Below are positions 8,794 through 17,140 of a stretch of 43,800 nucleotides of DNA, piece by piece. The first letter of the stretch is position 1, and every line of letters begins with the position of its first letter. The translations under genes and the position numbers were made by a program. The notes under the pieces were generated by a model. The model searched no databases. It saw only the letters and a list, made by a program, of their open reading frames with translations, and was not told the origin of the DNA. The stretch comes from Bacteroidales bacterium UBA1797. Lineage in GTDB: Bacteria; Bacteroidota; Bacteroidia; Bacteroidales; VadinHA17. Where the stretch lies: the NCBI GenBank assembly GCA_002319885.1, contig DCFT01000026.1, positions 1,223 through 45,022 on the forward strand, written 5' to 3'.

Positions 8794-10509
8794 ATGACGA
8801 AAAAAACAGGTGACAACAACGTAAGACTGAGGAGCTGGCTGCAATTACTTACTGGTGTTGGGATAATCTTGCTTGTTTCACTGGTAAGTTCATTCCTGAG
8901 ATTCAGGTACGATCTGACCGAAGATAAAAGATTCACACTTTCAGCACCAACACGGCATATACTCAATCACTTAAAAAATGACATCTTTATACAAGTATAT
9001 CTCGATGGCGATATACCTATTCCCTTAAAACGACTGAAAAGGTCGGTCGGGGAAATGCTCGATGAGTTCAGAATAGCCTCCGGACGGAAAATTGATTACG
9101 AGTATATTAATCCTTCCAAAGGAAAGGATGCCAGCCAGAGGGAAACACAATACCAGGCGCTTGTTAATAAAGGATTGATGCCAATCAGACTAGAGGCCGG
9201 CGATGAAGAAGGAGGATCAACTCAGAAGATTATTTTCCCGGGAATGATAGTAAATTATAATGGCATTGAAGTGCCAGTTAACTTTCTTGAGAATAATCAG
9301 TCTGTCGCATATGAACAAAATATCCTTCATTCGGAAGAAGGGCTTGAATATAAGATGATTCAGACAATAGCAACCTTAAGTTCGGATACTATAAATAAGG
9401 TTGCTTTTATTGAAGGTCAGGGTGAGATCCCTGAGATTGAAACAGCCGATATAACTATGAATCTGGCAAAGTTTTTTACTATCGACAGAGGTGTGATAGG
9501 TGGGAAACCCGGGGTTCTTGATAAATATTCGGCAGTAATAATTGCGGGTCCTGAAAAAGTGTTCAGCGAGTCAGATAAACTGGTTCTCGATCAGTATATT
9601 ATGAATGGCGGCAAGGTTATATGGCTTGTTGATGAGGTAGCAGTTAATGCCGATAGTCTGGCTTTTGGAGAAACAGTAGGACTCTTCCGTCCTTTGAACA
9701 TTGAGGATCAGCTTTTCAGGTATGGCGTAAGAATTAATCCGGTTATCGTTCAGGATCTGGAATGCGCATCTATACACCTTATGGTAATGAGTGGCGGTAC
9801 ACGTCAGCAGGTTGTACCTGCTCCATGGGTTTATTATCCTTTGCTTATGCCGGCTGAAGATCATCCCATTACCCGTAACATAAACAGAGTGGAAGGTGAG
9901 TTTGTGAATTATATCGATACCGTTGGTCTTGATCCTTTGATAAAGAAAAGGATTCTGTTGTCAACTTCGGACTTTAGCCGTGTAATATCACCACCTGTTG
10001 TAATAAGCCTTAAAGAGGCGGAAATGACTCCTCCTGAGAAAGATTTTAATAAATCAAAACTGCCGGTTGCTGTTCTTCTGGAAGGCATTTTCCCATCAGC
10101 TTTTAAAAACAGGATGGTCAACAATCTGATTGATGATAAAAACTTCAGGGTTAAGACTGAAAGCAAGGCAAACAGAATGATTGTGGTAGCCGATGCAGAT
10201 ATTATAAGGAATGAAGTAAAAAGGTCGGGAATGAACGAGACTCCGCTTCCACTGGGAAAGGATAAATATACCGGACAAATCTATGGGAACAGTGATTTCC
10301 TTATAAATTGTCTGAATTGGCTTGTCGATAAGAATGGGATAATGGAACTGAGATCAAGAGAACTGAAGCTTAGATTGCTGAATATGAAGATAGTAAAATC
10401 TCAGCGATTTAAGTGGCAAATGATTAATATTGCTGGTCCGGTGTTAATAGTCATTCTCAGCGGATTATTGTATAGCTATTTCAGGAGAAGAAAATACACA
10501 AGATTTTGA
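8794..10509 (+). CDS. gldG: GldG-type auxiliary component of an ABC transporter
   Basis: The 571-residue protein has a membrane helix near residues 15-37, a large extracytoplasmic region and a second helix near 545-563 followed by a basic tail (YFRRRKYTRF). The region after the first helix contains RYDLTEDKRFTLSAPTR, a hallmark of GldG and related ABC-transporter auxiliary proteins. The GKVIWLVDEV segment near residues 270-280 belongs to the same conserved domain. GldG partners GldF in the inner membrane. The gene overlaps the following DUF4340 gene by four bases, so the three genes form one translational unit. The family call is strong; the transported substrate is unknown. Confidence 0.9.
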   Translation: MTKKTGDNNVRLRSWLQLLTGVGIILLVSLVSSFLRFRYDLTEDKRFTLSAPTRHILNHLKNDIFIQVYLDGDIPIPLKRLKRSVGEMLDEFRIASGRKIDYEYINPSKGKDASQRETQYQALVNKGLMPIRLEAGDEEGGSTQKIIFPGMIVNYNGIEVPVNFLENNQSVAYEQNILHSEEGLEYKMIQTIATLSSDTINKVAFIEGQGEIPEIETADITMNLAKFFTIDRGVIGGKPGVLDKYSAVIIAGPEKVFSESDKLVLDQYIMNGGKVIWLVDEVAVNADSLAFGETVGLFRPLNIEDQLFRYGVRINPVIVQDLECASIHLMVMSGGTRQQVVPAPWVYYPLLMPAEDHPITRNINRVEGEFVNYIDTVGLDPLIKKRILLSTSDFSRVISPPVVISLKEAEMTPPEKDFNKSKLPVAVLLEGIFPSAFKNRMVNNLIDDKNFRVKTESKANRMIVVADADIIRNEVKRSGMNETPLPLGKDKYTGQIYGNSDFLINCLNWLVDKNGIMELRSRELKLRLLNMKIVKSQRFKWQMINIAGPVLIVILSGLLYSYFRRRKYTRF

Positions 10510-11483
10510 TAATGAGTAAGATATATTTCAGGATCGGATTTTTATTCATTTTGGTTATACTATTCCTTCTGATATTATTCAGGAACCGCTCACCCTTTGG
10601 AAAAGACAATAGTTCGTTTGCTTCTGAGCCCAAAGACGAGATTACTAAAATAGAATTCTCGGAAAAAGGGAAAAGGCTGACTCTTGAGAAAAAGGATGAA
10701 GACTGGGTGATAAATGGTAAGTCAGAAGCCAGAAAAAGCGGCATCCAATTTATTCTCAGGATTTTAAAAGAGATAAAAATCAAATCGCCGGTATCTCAGG
10801 AACTGTTCGAAAATGAAATAATCAGTAAAAACATTATTCCTGTAAAGGTGAAGGTTTATGAGAAGCGACGGCTCCTCAAAACTTTTCTTGTTTACAAAAC
10901 CAGTTCAAATGCTTATGGGAATATAATGAAGATTAAGGAAAACTCAAAGCCATTCATTGTCTATCTGCCTGGCTATGAGGGAAATATTGGTTCGGGGTTC
11001 ATACTGAATGAATTATTCTGGGAACCATATACCATTTTCAATCTCTTACCTTCAGAAATAGCATCAGTGAGCTTTGAAAACTTATCCGATACAGCTGCCT
11101 CATTTTCAATTATTAACAGTGGTCATAATTTTTATCTTAAAGATGCTCAGGCTAAAGAGTCGGGATACGATTCGTCACTTGTAATTCGTTACGTTTCATA
11201 TTTTGCCTTTGTTCCATTTGAATCATGGGATTTTGAAATGGGAGAAGCCGATAAAAAATCGATTGAAGCTCAGCCTCCAATGTACAGGATTACTGTTGTA
11301 ACTTCTTCAGGCAGCAAAAGTGTATTGTCATTATGGGGAATGATGATTGCAAAAAATGGTATGAAAACTCTCGATAGCGACAGATTACTTGGTAAAACAG
11401 ATGCGAAGGATGAGCTATTTATTCTGAGGTATTTTGATATTGATCCACTTATAAAGAAGAGATCGTATTTCTATAAACGATAA
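10506..11483 (+). CDS. DUF4340-type membrane-anchored protein
   Basis: This 325-residue protein starts with a membrane helix (residues about 7-22, IGFLFILVILFLLILF) and is otherwise predicted to be outside the inner membrane. The IEFSEKGKRLTLEKKDEDWVING stretch near residues 50-75 is typical of DUF4340 proteins, which often follow GldG-like auxiliary proteins. It overlaps gldG by four bases, with ATG starting inside the gldG stop region. A role as an accessory subunit of the GldFG transporter is likely from context, but no biochemical function is established. The sequence after it (11484-11670) is AT-rich and contains an imperfect palindrome at 11529-11548. Confidence 0.78.
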   Translation: MIMSKIYFRIGFLFILVILFLLILFRNRSPFGKDNSSFASEPKDEITKIEFSEKGKRLTLEKKDEDWVINGKSEARKSGIQFILRILKEIKIKSPVSQELFENEIISKNIIPVKVKVYEKRRLLKTFLVYKTSSNAYGNIMKIKENSKPFIVYLPGYEGNIGSGFILNELFWEPYTIFNLLPSEIASVSFENLSDTAASFSIINSGHNFYLKDAQAKESGYDSSLVIRYVSYFAFVPFESWDFEMGEADKKSIEAQPPMYRITVVTSSGSKSVLSLWGMMIAKNGMKTLDSDRLLGKTDAKDELFILRYFDIDPLIKKRSYFYKR

Positions 11484-11670
11484 GTTTGATTTTTCCAAAA
11501 AAATACAGTAATTGATTTTCTTCGCTTACTCAAAATAATTTATTTGAGGTAATAGTTTTTTTTTGTAATATTGATAATTGTGAATTGAGTAAACACTCTG
11601 TATCAATTCATTCATTTTGACTTGAATAGTAAAATTTTAAAATCAGTAAAACAACTTAAATCGATACAAT

Positions 11671-12801
11671 ATGAAATTTGTAGTATCCAGCTCGGAACTT
11701 CTTGGCCATCTTCAAGCAATTAGCAGGGTAATCAGTTCTAAGAATACACTTCCTATTCTTGATAACTTTCTGTTCAATCTTTCAGGGAACGATCTTGAAA
11801 TAACGGCCTCAGATCTTGAATCAACACTGATAACAAGAATGAAGCTTGAGAATACTGATGGAGATGGCACCATCGCTCTTCCGGCCAGAATATTACTTGA
11901 TACCTTAAAAGAATTTTCAGTTCAACCACTCACATTTGATATCAACATGGAAACCATGGCAGTGGTAATCAGTTCTGAAAATGGAAAATTCAATGTTGTA
12001 GGCCAGAACGGGATAGATTTTCCAGCTTTGCCTTCCATTAAGAAAGATAAAAGAATTGTATTCGTAATAAATGCTGAAGTATTGCTCGCCGGAATAGGTA
12101 AGACACTTTTTGCAACTGCTGACGATGAACTTCGTCCTGTGATGGGAGGCATATTTGTGGAGGCAGCTACCGACAGAATTACTTTCGTAGCATCTGATGC
12201 TCATAAACTGGTTCGATACCAGAGAACGGACGCACATGCTGATGATAATGCGTCCTTTATACTTCCAAAGAAGCCCGCCTCTCTTTTGAAAAATATCTTA
12301 CCCAGGGAGGAAGGTCCTGTAACTGTTGAGTTTGATGATAAAAATGCATTTTTTATTCTGAGTAATTATAAAGTTGTATGCAGGTTGGTAGAAGGTAATT
12401 ATCCGAATTACAATTCCGTTATCCCCAAAAATAATCCCAGGAAGATCACAATTGACAGGGTGGAATTCTTTAATACACTCAAAAGAGTTTCGGTCTTCTC
12501 AAACCAGGCAAGCAATCTTGTGAAGCTCCAGCTTAAAGGTAACCAGGTTATGGTTTCTGCACAGGATATCGATTTTTCAATTTCAGCTTACGAAAGGATT
12601 AAATGCCAGTATGAAGGTGATGAGATTGAAATAGGATTTAAATCGGTTTTCCTTCTGGAGATACTTTCTAATATTGGCTCACAGGATGTCATGATTGAAC
12701 TCGCTGACCCTACAAGAGCCGGGTTATTTCTCCCGGTGATTTCAGAAAATGAATCAGAAGATTTGCTGATGCTTCTTATGCCAATGATGATAAATGCCTG
12801 A
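11671..12801 (+). CDS. dnaN: DNA polymerase III beta subunit (sliding clamp)
   Basis: DnaN forms the ring-shaped homodimer that tethers replicative polymerase to DNA. The 376-residue product shows the three-domain clamp pattern from MKFVVSSSELLGHLQAISRVI, through LPILDNFLF and the second domain (DDELRPVMGGIFVEAA, FVASDAHKLVRY), to the C-terminal VISENESEDLLMLLMPMMI. The MPM-type C-terminus lies at the position of the clamp's partner-binding pocket. It starts a three-gene run, followed after three bases by an exonuclease. The location far from any visible dnaA or origin is normal for Bacteroidota. Confidence 0.97.
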   Translation: MKFVVSSSELLGHLQAISRVISSKNTLPILDNFLFNLSGNDLEITASDLESTLITRMKLENTDGDGTIALPARILLDTLKEFSVQPLTFDINMETMAVVISSENGKFNVVGQNGIDFPALPSIKKDKRIVFVINAEVLLAGIGKTLFATADDELRPVMGGIFVEAATDRITFVASDAHKLVRYQRTDAHADDNASFILPKKPASLLKNILPREEGPVTVEFDDKNAFFILSNYKVVCRLVEGNYPNYNSVIPKNNPRKITIDRVEFFNTLKRVSVFSNQASNLVKLQLKGNQVMVSAQDIDFSISAYERIKCQYEGDEIEIGFKSVFLLEILSNIGSQDVMIELADPTRAGLFLPVISENESEDLLMLLMPMMINA

Positions 12802-12804
12802 CCT

Positions 12805-13578
12805 TTGAATCTTAATCTGAAACGTCCTTTAGCTTTTATCGATCTTGAAACAACCGGAATCAATGTTTCAGCAGATCGTATTGTTGAATTGTCAGTCTTA
12901 AAAATCAGTCCCAATGGGAAGGAAGAATGGATGAGCACCAGGATTAATCCCGGGATTCCAATTCCTCCTAAAACTACAGCGATTCATGGGATCAAAGATG
13001 AAGATGTAGCTAATTCACCAACATTCAAAGAAGTGGCAAGGAATCTTGCCGCGTTTCTGGAAGGATGTGATCTGGCTGGATATAATGCTATAAAATTCGA
13101 TATACCCCTTCTTGCGGAAGAATTTCTCAGGGTGAACGTAGATTTTAGTTTTATTAAAAGAAGATATGTTGATGTACAGGTGATCTTCCATAAAAAGGAA
13201 CAACGGACTCTTTCTGCTGCCTACCTGTTCTATTGCAAAAAGGATCTTGAAGGCGCTCATGGCTCAAAGGCCGACACAGCCGCTACTTTTGAGATTCTGA
13301 AGTCGCAGCTTGACCGTTATACTGATCTGGAAAACGATGTTGAGAAACTTGCAGATTACAGTTCGTTTAATAGCAATGTGGATTTTGCAGGACGAATTAT
13401 TCTTGATGAGAATGGTGTTGCGGTTTTCAATTTCGGCAAACATAAAGGAAAATCTGTTGAAGTTGTTTTTGCCCAGGAACCTGCTTACTATTCCTGGATG
13501 ATGAATGGAGATTTCCCATTATATACAAAGAAAGTACTGACAGAAATAAAATTAAGATCTTTCGGAAAATCACAGTGA
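12805..13578 (+). CDS. DEDDh 3'-5' exonuclease with ExoX-like C-terminal domain
   Basis: The 257-residue protein is a DnaQ-like exonuclease. Motif ExoI is DLETTG (Asp13, Glu15), ExoII is YNAIKFDIPLL, and ExoIII is HGSKAD (about His152-Asp157), so all four DEDDh acidic residues are in place. Residues about 205-250 form a small second domain with FGKHKGK and an aromatic YYSWM segment, as in the exodeoxyribonuclease X-like C-terminal family. The start is TTG at 12805, three bases after the dnaN stop. No ATG is available near the conserved N-terminus. Being directly behind the clamp gene suggests a proofreading or repair role alongside DNA polymerase III, but a direct epsilon function is inference. 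Confidence 0.88.
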   Translation: MNLNLKRPLAFIDLETTGINVSADRIVELSVLKISPNGKEEWMSTRINPGIPIPPKTTAIHGIKDEDVANSPTFKEVARNLAAFLEGCDLAGYNAIKFDIPLLAEEFLRVNVDFSFIKRRYVDVQVIFHKKEQRTLSAAYLFYCKKDLEGAHGSKADTAATFEILKSQLDRYTDLENDVEKLADYSSFNSNVDFAGRIILDENGVAVFNFGKHKGKSVEVVFAQEPAYYSWMMNGDFPLYTKKVLTEIKLRSFGKSQ

Positions 13579-13582
13579 TGGT

Positions 13583-14194
13583 ATGAAGATCATCTGTATA
13601 GGACTCAATTACAGAAAACATGCGGACGAGCTGGGATGGCCAATTCCCGATGAACCTCTCGTTTTTCTTAAACCCGATTCAGCAATCATTAAAAATAATA
13701 AGCCATTTTTCCTGCCCGGCTTCTCATCTGATATTCATTACGAAGTGGAGCTTGTAATAAAGATCAGCAAACTTGGAAAAGGTATTTCTGCGAAATTTGC
13801 TAATCGTTATTATGACGAATTTACATTGGGTATTGATATTACAGCACGCGATCTCCAGAATAGTCTGGCAGCTAAAGGTATGCCATGGGAACTTTCAAAA
13901 TGTTTTGACGGCGCAGCCCCTCTTGGTCATTTTATTCCTGTCTCTTCCGTGATGGATATAAACAACCTCGACTTCAGGCTTGAGATCAATGGCAAAACCA
14001 GACAAGCCGGAAACACATCCGATATGATCTTCGGAATCAACGAGATTGTCGAATATGTATCAAGGTTTTTCACCCTTAAAACCGGCGACCTGATATTTAC
14101 AGGCACTCCTCCGGGAGTCGGAAAGCTACAAAGGAATGATAATCTGGTAGCTTACATGGGTGATAAGCCTGTTCTGGATTTCATGATAAAATGA
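13583..14194 (+). CDS. Fumarylacetoacetate hydrolase-family protein
   Basis: The 203-residue protein has the FAH C-terminal fold: KIICIGLNYRKHADELG at the start, then metal-ligand positions Glu54 and Glu56 (HYEVEL) and Asp85 (LGIDITARDLQ). It ends with GDLIFTGTPPGVG near residues 168-180. Short members of this family include oxaloacetate decarboxylases/acylpyruvases (FAHD1-like) and isomerases of aromatic degradation. Substrate cannot be read from sequence, though the length and motifs are closest to the acylpyruvase/oxaloacetate decarboxylase type. It starts five bases after the exonuclease stop, so it shares that transcript; the association looks incidental rather than functional. Confidence 0.88.
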   Translation: MKIICIGLNYRKHADELGWPIPDEPLVFLKPDSAIIKNNKPFFLPGFSSDIHYEVELVIKISKLGKGISAKFANRYYDEFTLGIDITARDLQNSLAAKGMPWELSKCFDGAAPLGHFIPVSSVMDINNLDFRLEINGKTRQAGNTSDMIFGINEIVEYVSRFFTLKTGDLIFTGTPPGVGKLQRNDNLVAYMGDKPVLDFMIK

Positions 14195-14263
14195 ATAATT
14201 AGAATTGCTTCAAGGCTATATTACTCCTCGAATTATCTTTAAACCAACCTAATTATTTTATAA

Positions 14264-15082
14264 TCAGTTACAGTTTGAATAAGTAAAGGTATAAATATTA
14301 TTAGAGTTGTCCGTGTTTACCATGGTCGAAATATTATCCTTAGCATCATATGTATAAGTGTATTGAATTGTGGAGTTTAGGTAAGTAACCCCATTTAATT
14401 TCATTAAAACGACCCACTTATTCAGCAGATGTTTGCTAAGAAAAGGAATGAGACTGAAATAGCTTGATGCCGGTGCAAAAACCGGCATAAATGGTAACAA
14501 ACTGGTCTGATCTGTCAGAAAATCTCCCGTTATCTCGATATCATAATTCTCAGGGCCATTGTTAGTATTTATTGTTCCTGTTGCTGAGAATTTAACAGGA
14601 TCATCATTGGAATCATATGTATAGGTTCCGGTTATCGTACCAGTGAATCCGGAACTGGTGAAATTAATAACACCGCTTGTAAAATGACCGTTACTGTCAA
14701 AGTTATAATTGCCGTTGCCGTTAGTGTTCTGAAGATCAACATTGATTTGAGAGAGATAGTCCTGAGTATAGGTATACGTAATACCTGGCTGATCATTTAT
14801 GAGATGATAGTTTGAATCATAATGGAGCGGGAAATCTCCGGTGCTATCGTTTTCAGTGTATTTGGCATCAGTCAGGGCATAACTTCCATTAATAGTGCTA
14901 CCGGTAAAAACTCCGGATTGACCAATAGTGTTGCTCCAGTTAATAGTTCCGCAATAGGTAACTCCGTTATTACCTGTGGTTATGTCATTGGACTTGGAAC
15001 ACGAAAAGGCAAGTATTACTATTGCCACAATCATTACCAGATTTCCGGATATAAGTCGCTTGGATTTTGATATTGATATCAT
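14264..15082 (-). CDS. Predicted lipoprotein with YD-like repeats, function unknown
   Basis: The 272-residue protein has an N-terminal hydrophobic segment ending in FSCSKSN, which fits a lipoprotein signal with Cys near residue 28. The mature part is rich in Tyr, Asp, Asn, Thr and Gly and contains repeated units such as YHYDSNYH-like, NYNFDSNGHFTSG and TYTYDSNDDPVKFSA. These resemble the YD units found in RHS-type and Bacteroidota surface proteins and predict a stacked beta structure. It is probably anchored to the outer membrane. It lies 281 bp beyond the previous minus-strand gene, with a REP-like palindrome between them, and may have its own promoter. No function can be assigned. Confidence 0.72.
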   Translation of the reverse strand: MISISKSKRLISGNLVMIVAIVILAFSCSKSNDITTGNNGVTYCGTINWSNTIGQSGVFTGSTINGSYALTDAKYTENDSTGDFPLHYDSNYHLINDQPGITYTYTQDYLSQINVDLQNTNGNGNYNFDSNGHFTSGVINFTSSGFTGTITGTYTYDSNDDPVKFSATGTINTNNGPENYDIEITGDFLTDQTSLLPFMPVFAPASSYFSLIPFLSKHLLNKWVVLMKLNGVTYLNSTIQYTYTYDAKDNISTMVNTDNSNNIYTFTYSNCN

Positions 15083-15260
15083 AGCTTAAAATTTTTAATT
15101 AAACACAAAAAAAATCATACACATAAATGTCTTTGGCTCTAGAAGGGATATATATAATTAATTTCAGAATGTTTATATGCAGAAAATTTCTTTCTACTAA
15201 CAATTGACTCTGATTAATGTTGAAGGAGGTAGCAATTAAAGGATAGTGACAGGAATATTA

Positions 15261-15301
15261 CAGCCCGGATTACAAATCAGCCCGGATTACAAATCCGGGC
15301 T
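15261..15301. repeat. REP-like palindrome with a tandem partial copy
   Basis: A 17-bp unit beginning CAGCCCGGATT occurs twice in tandem (15261-15277 and 15278-15294). The second copy continues into its own inverse, so 15279-15301 forms a 10-bp stem (AGCCCGGATT / AATCCGGGCT) with a three-base loop. GC-rich palindromes of this form in intergenic DNA are typical of REP elements mobilised by TnpA-REP (RAYT) proteins. No such gene is in the window, so it would be a non-autonomous copy. Confidence 0.65.
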
Positions 15302-15363
15302 AGCGGATAGCAGAGCTGGCAGACAACAATAATTTAGTTGAGTGTTGTGATGTAAATGTCAGA

Positions 15364-16314
15364 TTATTTGGTCATTTGTATTACCGTTCCCATTTTTATG
15401 ACTTCAAAATTATTTCCCTGAATCGATTTTAACTCTCCAAGTTCATCATCATTCCATCGCGAATCAGGCGCACCTGAAATATACCAGTTCGAGCCGTTGT
15501 CTGCCACAAACATTCCATATTTTTTCAAGGCTTTTAATATAACCTGAATATGTGGCGAAAACCCAGATATATCAAATCCTGCTTTTAACCTTACACGCAT
15601 ACCCATTGGTGGATAATTTTCATTGCTGCTGCTGCTTGCGGCATGGGTTGCAGGGTGGATGAAAGCATTCCTGGTATTTTGTACCGTGAAACGCAGTGCA
15701 TGATTGATGAAACCTTTTTCAACAACTTCGTCGTATCTGACAAGACCTGGAAAGATAGGCAGCCCGGCCGCATCAGCAGATGTCCAGTAATCAGGACGTA
15801 GTAAATTGGATGTTAAATCATAAACAGCGCCGGATCCCGCATTCCATGTATTGTCATTATTTCGGGTAGCACTGAATAATTCGTAGAGTTTCAAATTAAT
15901 TGTATCAATGACCAGAACATGTCTGTCGGAGCCACTTTCAACAAGGGCATTTGGCGGAATAGGATATGGTCCGGGATCGCTCTCGGATTTGTATTGAAAA
16001 GAAATGGTTTTCATCGGCTGATTTTTACCAACCAGATTATAAGGAATGCCAATAGGTGAATTTTCCCACTCTGTTCCGAAATCGGGATGCAGATTGATCT
16101 CATTTCCGATACCTGCAATAATATTATCAGAGTTTGGATCAGTGCTTTGTCGGGAGATATCTGTATTCCAGGGATTATCTGCCGGAAATATCTGAAGACT
16201 CCCGGTTGGAACACTTTGTGTTGATTGAGTTGTGGTTATATCATTTTCCTTTTTACAGGCAGAAGCAGCCAGACAGATTATAAGTATTCCTGAAATTGTT
16301 CGGTTAAATGACAT
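15364..16314 (-). CDS. Conserved secreted lipoprotein, family of unknown function
   Basis: The 316-residue protein carries a lipoprotein signal (ICLAASACKKEN, Cys about residue 20). The mature part is well ordered: IFPADNPWNTDIS near residue 43, LHPDFG near 75, SDRHVLVIDT near 129, then WTSADAAGLPIFPGLVRYDEV near 178. It closes with PPMGMRVRLKA near 234 and MFVADNGSNWYISGAPDSRW near 270-290. I recognise this motif set as a conserved family of secreted proteins in several phyla, without a known function. The His in SDRHVLVID and the Asn/Asp/Trp-rich ADNGS...W ending could mark a ligand or active site. It follows the hydrolase-like gene after 21 bp and belongs to the same minus-strand operon. 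Confidence 0.72.
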   Translation of the reverse strand: MSFNRTISGILIICLAASACKKENDITTTQSTQSVPTGSLQIFPADNPWNTDISRQSTDPNSDNIIAGIGNEINLHPDFGTEWENSPIGIPYNLVGKNQPMKTISFQYKSESDPGPYPIPPNALVESGSDRHVLVIDTINLKLYELFSATRNNDNTWNAGSGAVYDLTSNLLRPDYWTSADAAGLPIFPGLVRYDEVVEKGFINHALRFTVQNTRNAFIHPATHAASSSSNENYPPMGMRVRLKAGFDISGFSPHIQVILKALKKYGMFVADNGSNWYISGAPDSRWNDDELGELKSIQGNNFEVIKMGTVIQMTK

Positions 16315-16335
16315 AATGGACCTTATAGTATAAGG

Positions 16336-17139
16336 CTATAACGACAATTCTGAGGATTTATTTTCCAGGGTTTTTTGAGCAATTTCCCTGTAGTGCTCAC
16401 CTGCCAGAGAATTTTTTATAAGGATTATATTTATGTAATCAATGGCTTTCTGAACGGTCTGGGACCTTTTCCGGTGGATATGACCTTTCAGTGGATGAGT
16501 GTTCAGAAACGAGGGACCCTTAAACCTGGCTGACAGAAAAGGAAACATTAACCCCAGGGCATTTCTGTAAGCTTCCATCTTTGTTTTGCCACCAACGCCA
16601 TAAGCTGTATCGTGTTCATCCTTCATCTCATCCTGTAGAATTACTCCGATATTGCCTTCTGACTGATGTCTTTTTAGTTGTTTATATAGCTCCGAATGAG
16701 TCGATATCATACTTGATCCAAGAACCAGGTGAAACGGTCTGCTGAAATAAGTTCTATCCCTGTTTATTTTGGCCAGGTAACAAGCTGTCTGGGCAGCGAC
16801 TACACTTCCTGAACTGGAGGATATAATAACAAGTTGAGTTTCATTTGAAAGTCCCGATTCAAGAATCTGCGCTAAAGCAGTCAGGTATATTTTTATCTTT
16901 TCCGGTTCTGCAACAGGCTTTTGAGCATGGTTTAAAGCCCAGATAACATTCATCATCGCAGATTTGAAATATATTCCCCTGATAAAGTCGAAATCGTCTT
17001 CCATTATCTTTTTCATCAAACGAATAAAAGAAGCAGTGAAAATATTGAATTTGTTATCGCGTGTTTCACCTCCTGCAAAGAAAAGAACCTTGTATTTGAA
17101 TTTATAATTACTCTCAGCGTGATAACTCTCTGACTCCAT
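16336..17139 (-). CDS. Alpha/beta-hydrolase-like protein, function unknown
   Basis: The predicted protein is about 267 residues long. A first strand (KYKVLFFAGGETR) resembles the opening of an alpha/beta hydrolase, and QLVIISSSSGSVVAAQTACYLA has the form of a nucleophile elbow, with serines in the SxSxG-like arrangement. Later Asp residues (QDEMKDEHDTAYGVGG) and His residues (THPLKGHIHRKR) could complete a triad. No signal peptide or membrane helix is seen, so it is probably cytoplasmic. The start at 17139 lies one base after the stop of the upstream DUF5916 gene, which suggests translational coupling; an in-frame start at 17178 would overlap that gene. The hydrolase reading is tentative. Confidence 0.55.
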   Translation of the reverse strand: MESESYHAESNYKFKYKVLFFAGGETRDNKFNIFTASFIRLMKKIMEDDFDFIRGIYFKSAMMNVIWALNHAQKPVAEPEKIKIYLTALAQILESGLSNETQLVIISSSSGSVVAAQTACYLAKINRDRTYFSRPFHLVLGSSMISTHSELYKQLKRHQSEGNIGVILQDEMKDEHDTAYGVGGKTKMEAYRNALGLMFPFLSARFKGPSFLNTHPLKGHIHRKRSQTVQKAIDYINIILIKNSLAGEHYREIAQKTLENKSSELSL

Positions 17140-17140
17140 A

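Noticed and set aside
8047..10509. Taking gldF and gldG as proof of gliding motility
   Set aside because: The pair occurs in non-gliding Bacteroidota too, and the remaining gld genes (for example gldK-N) are not in the window.
11529..11548. Imperfect palindrome upstream of dnaN as an origin or DnaA box
   Set aside because: It has mismatches near the centre, no DnaA-box consensus (TTATNCACA) and no repeats around it.
15200..15301. CRISPR array from the repeated 17-bp unit
   Set aside because: There are only two adjacent copies without spacers, and the pattern is a REP-like palindrome.
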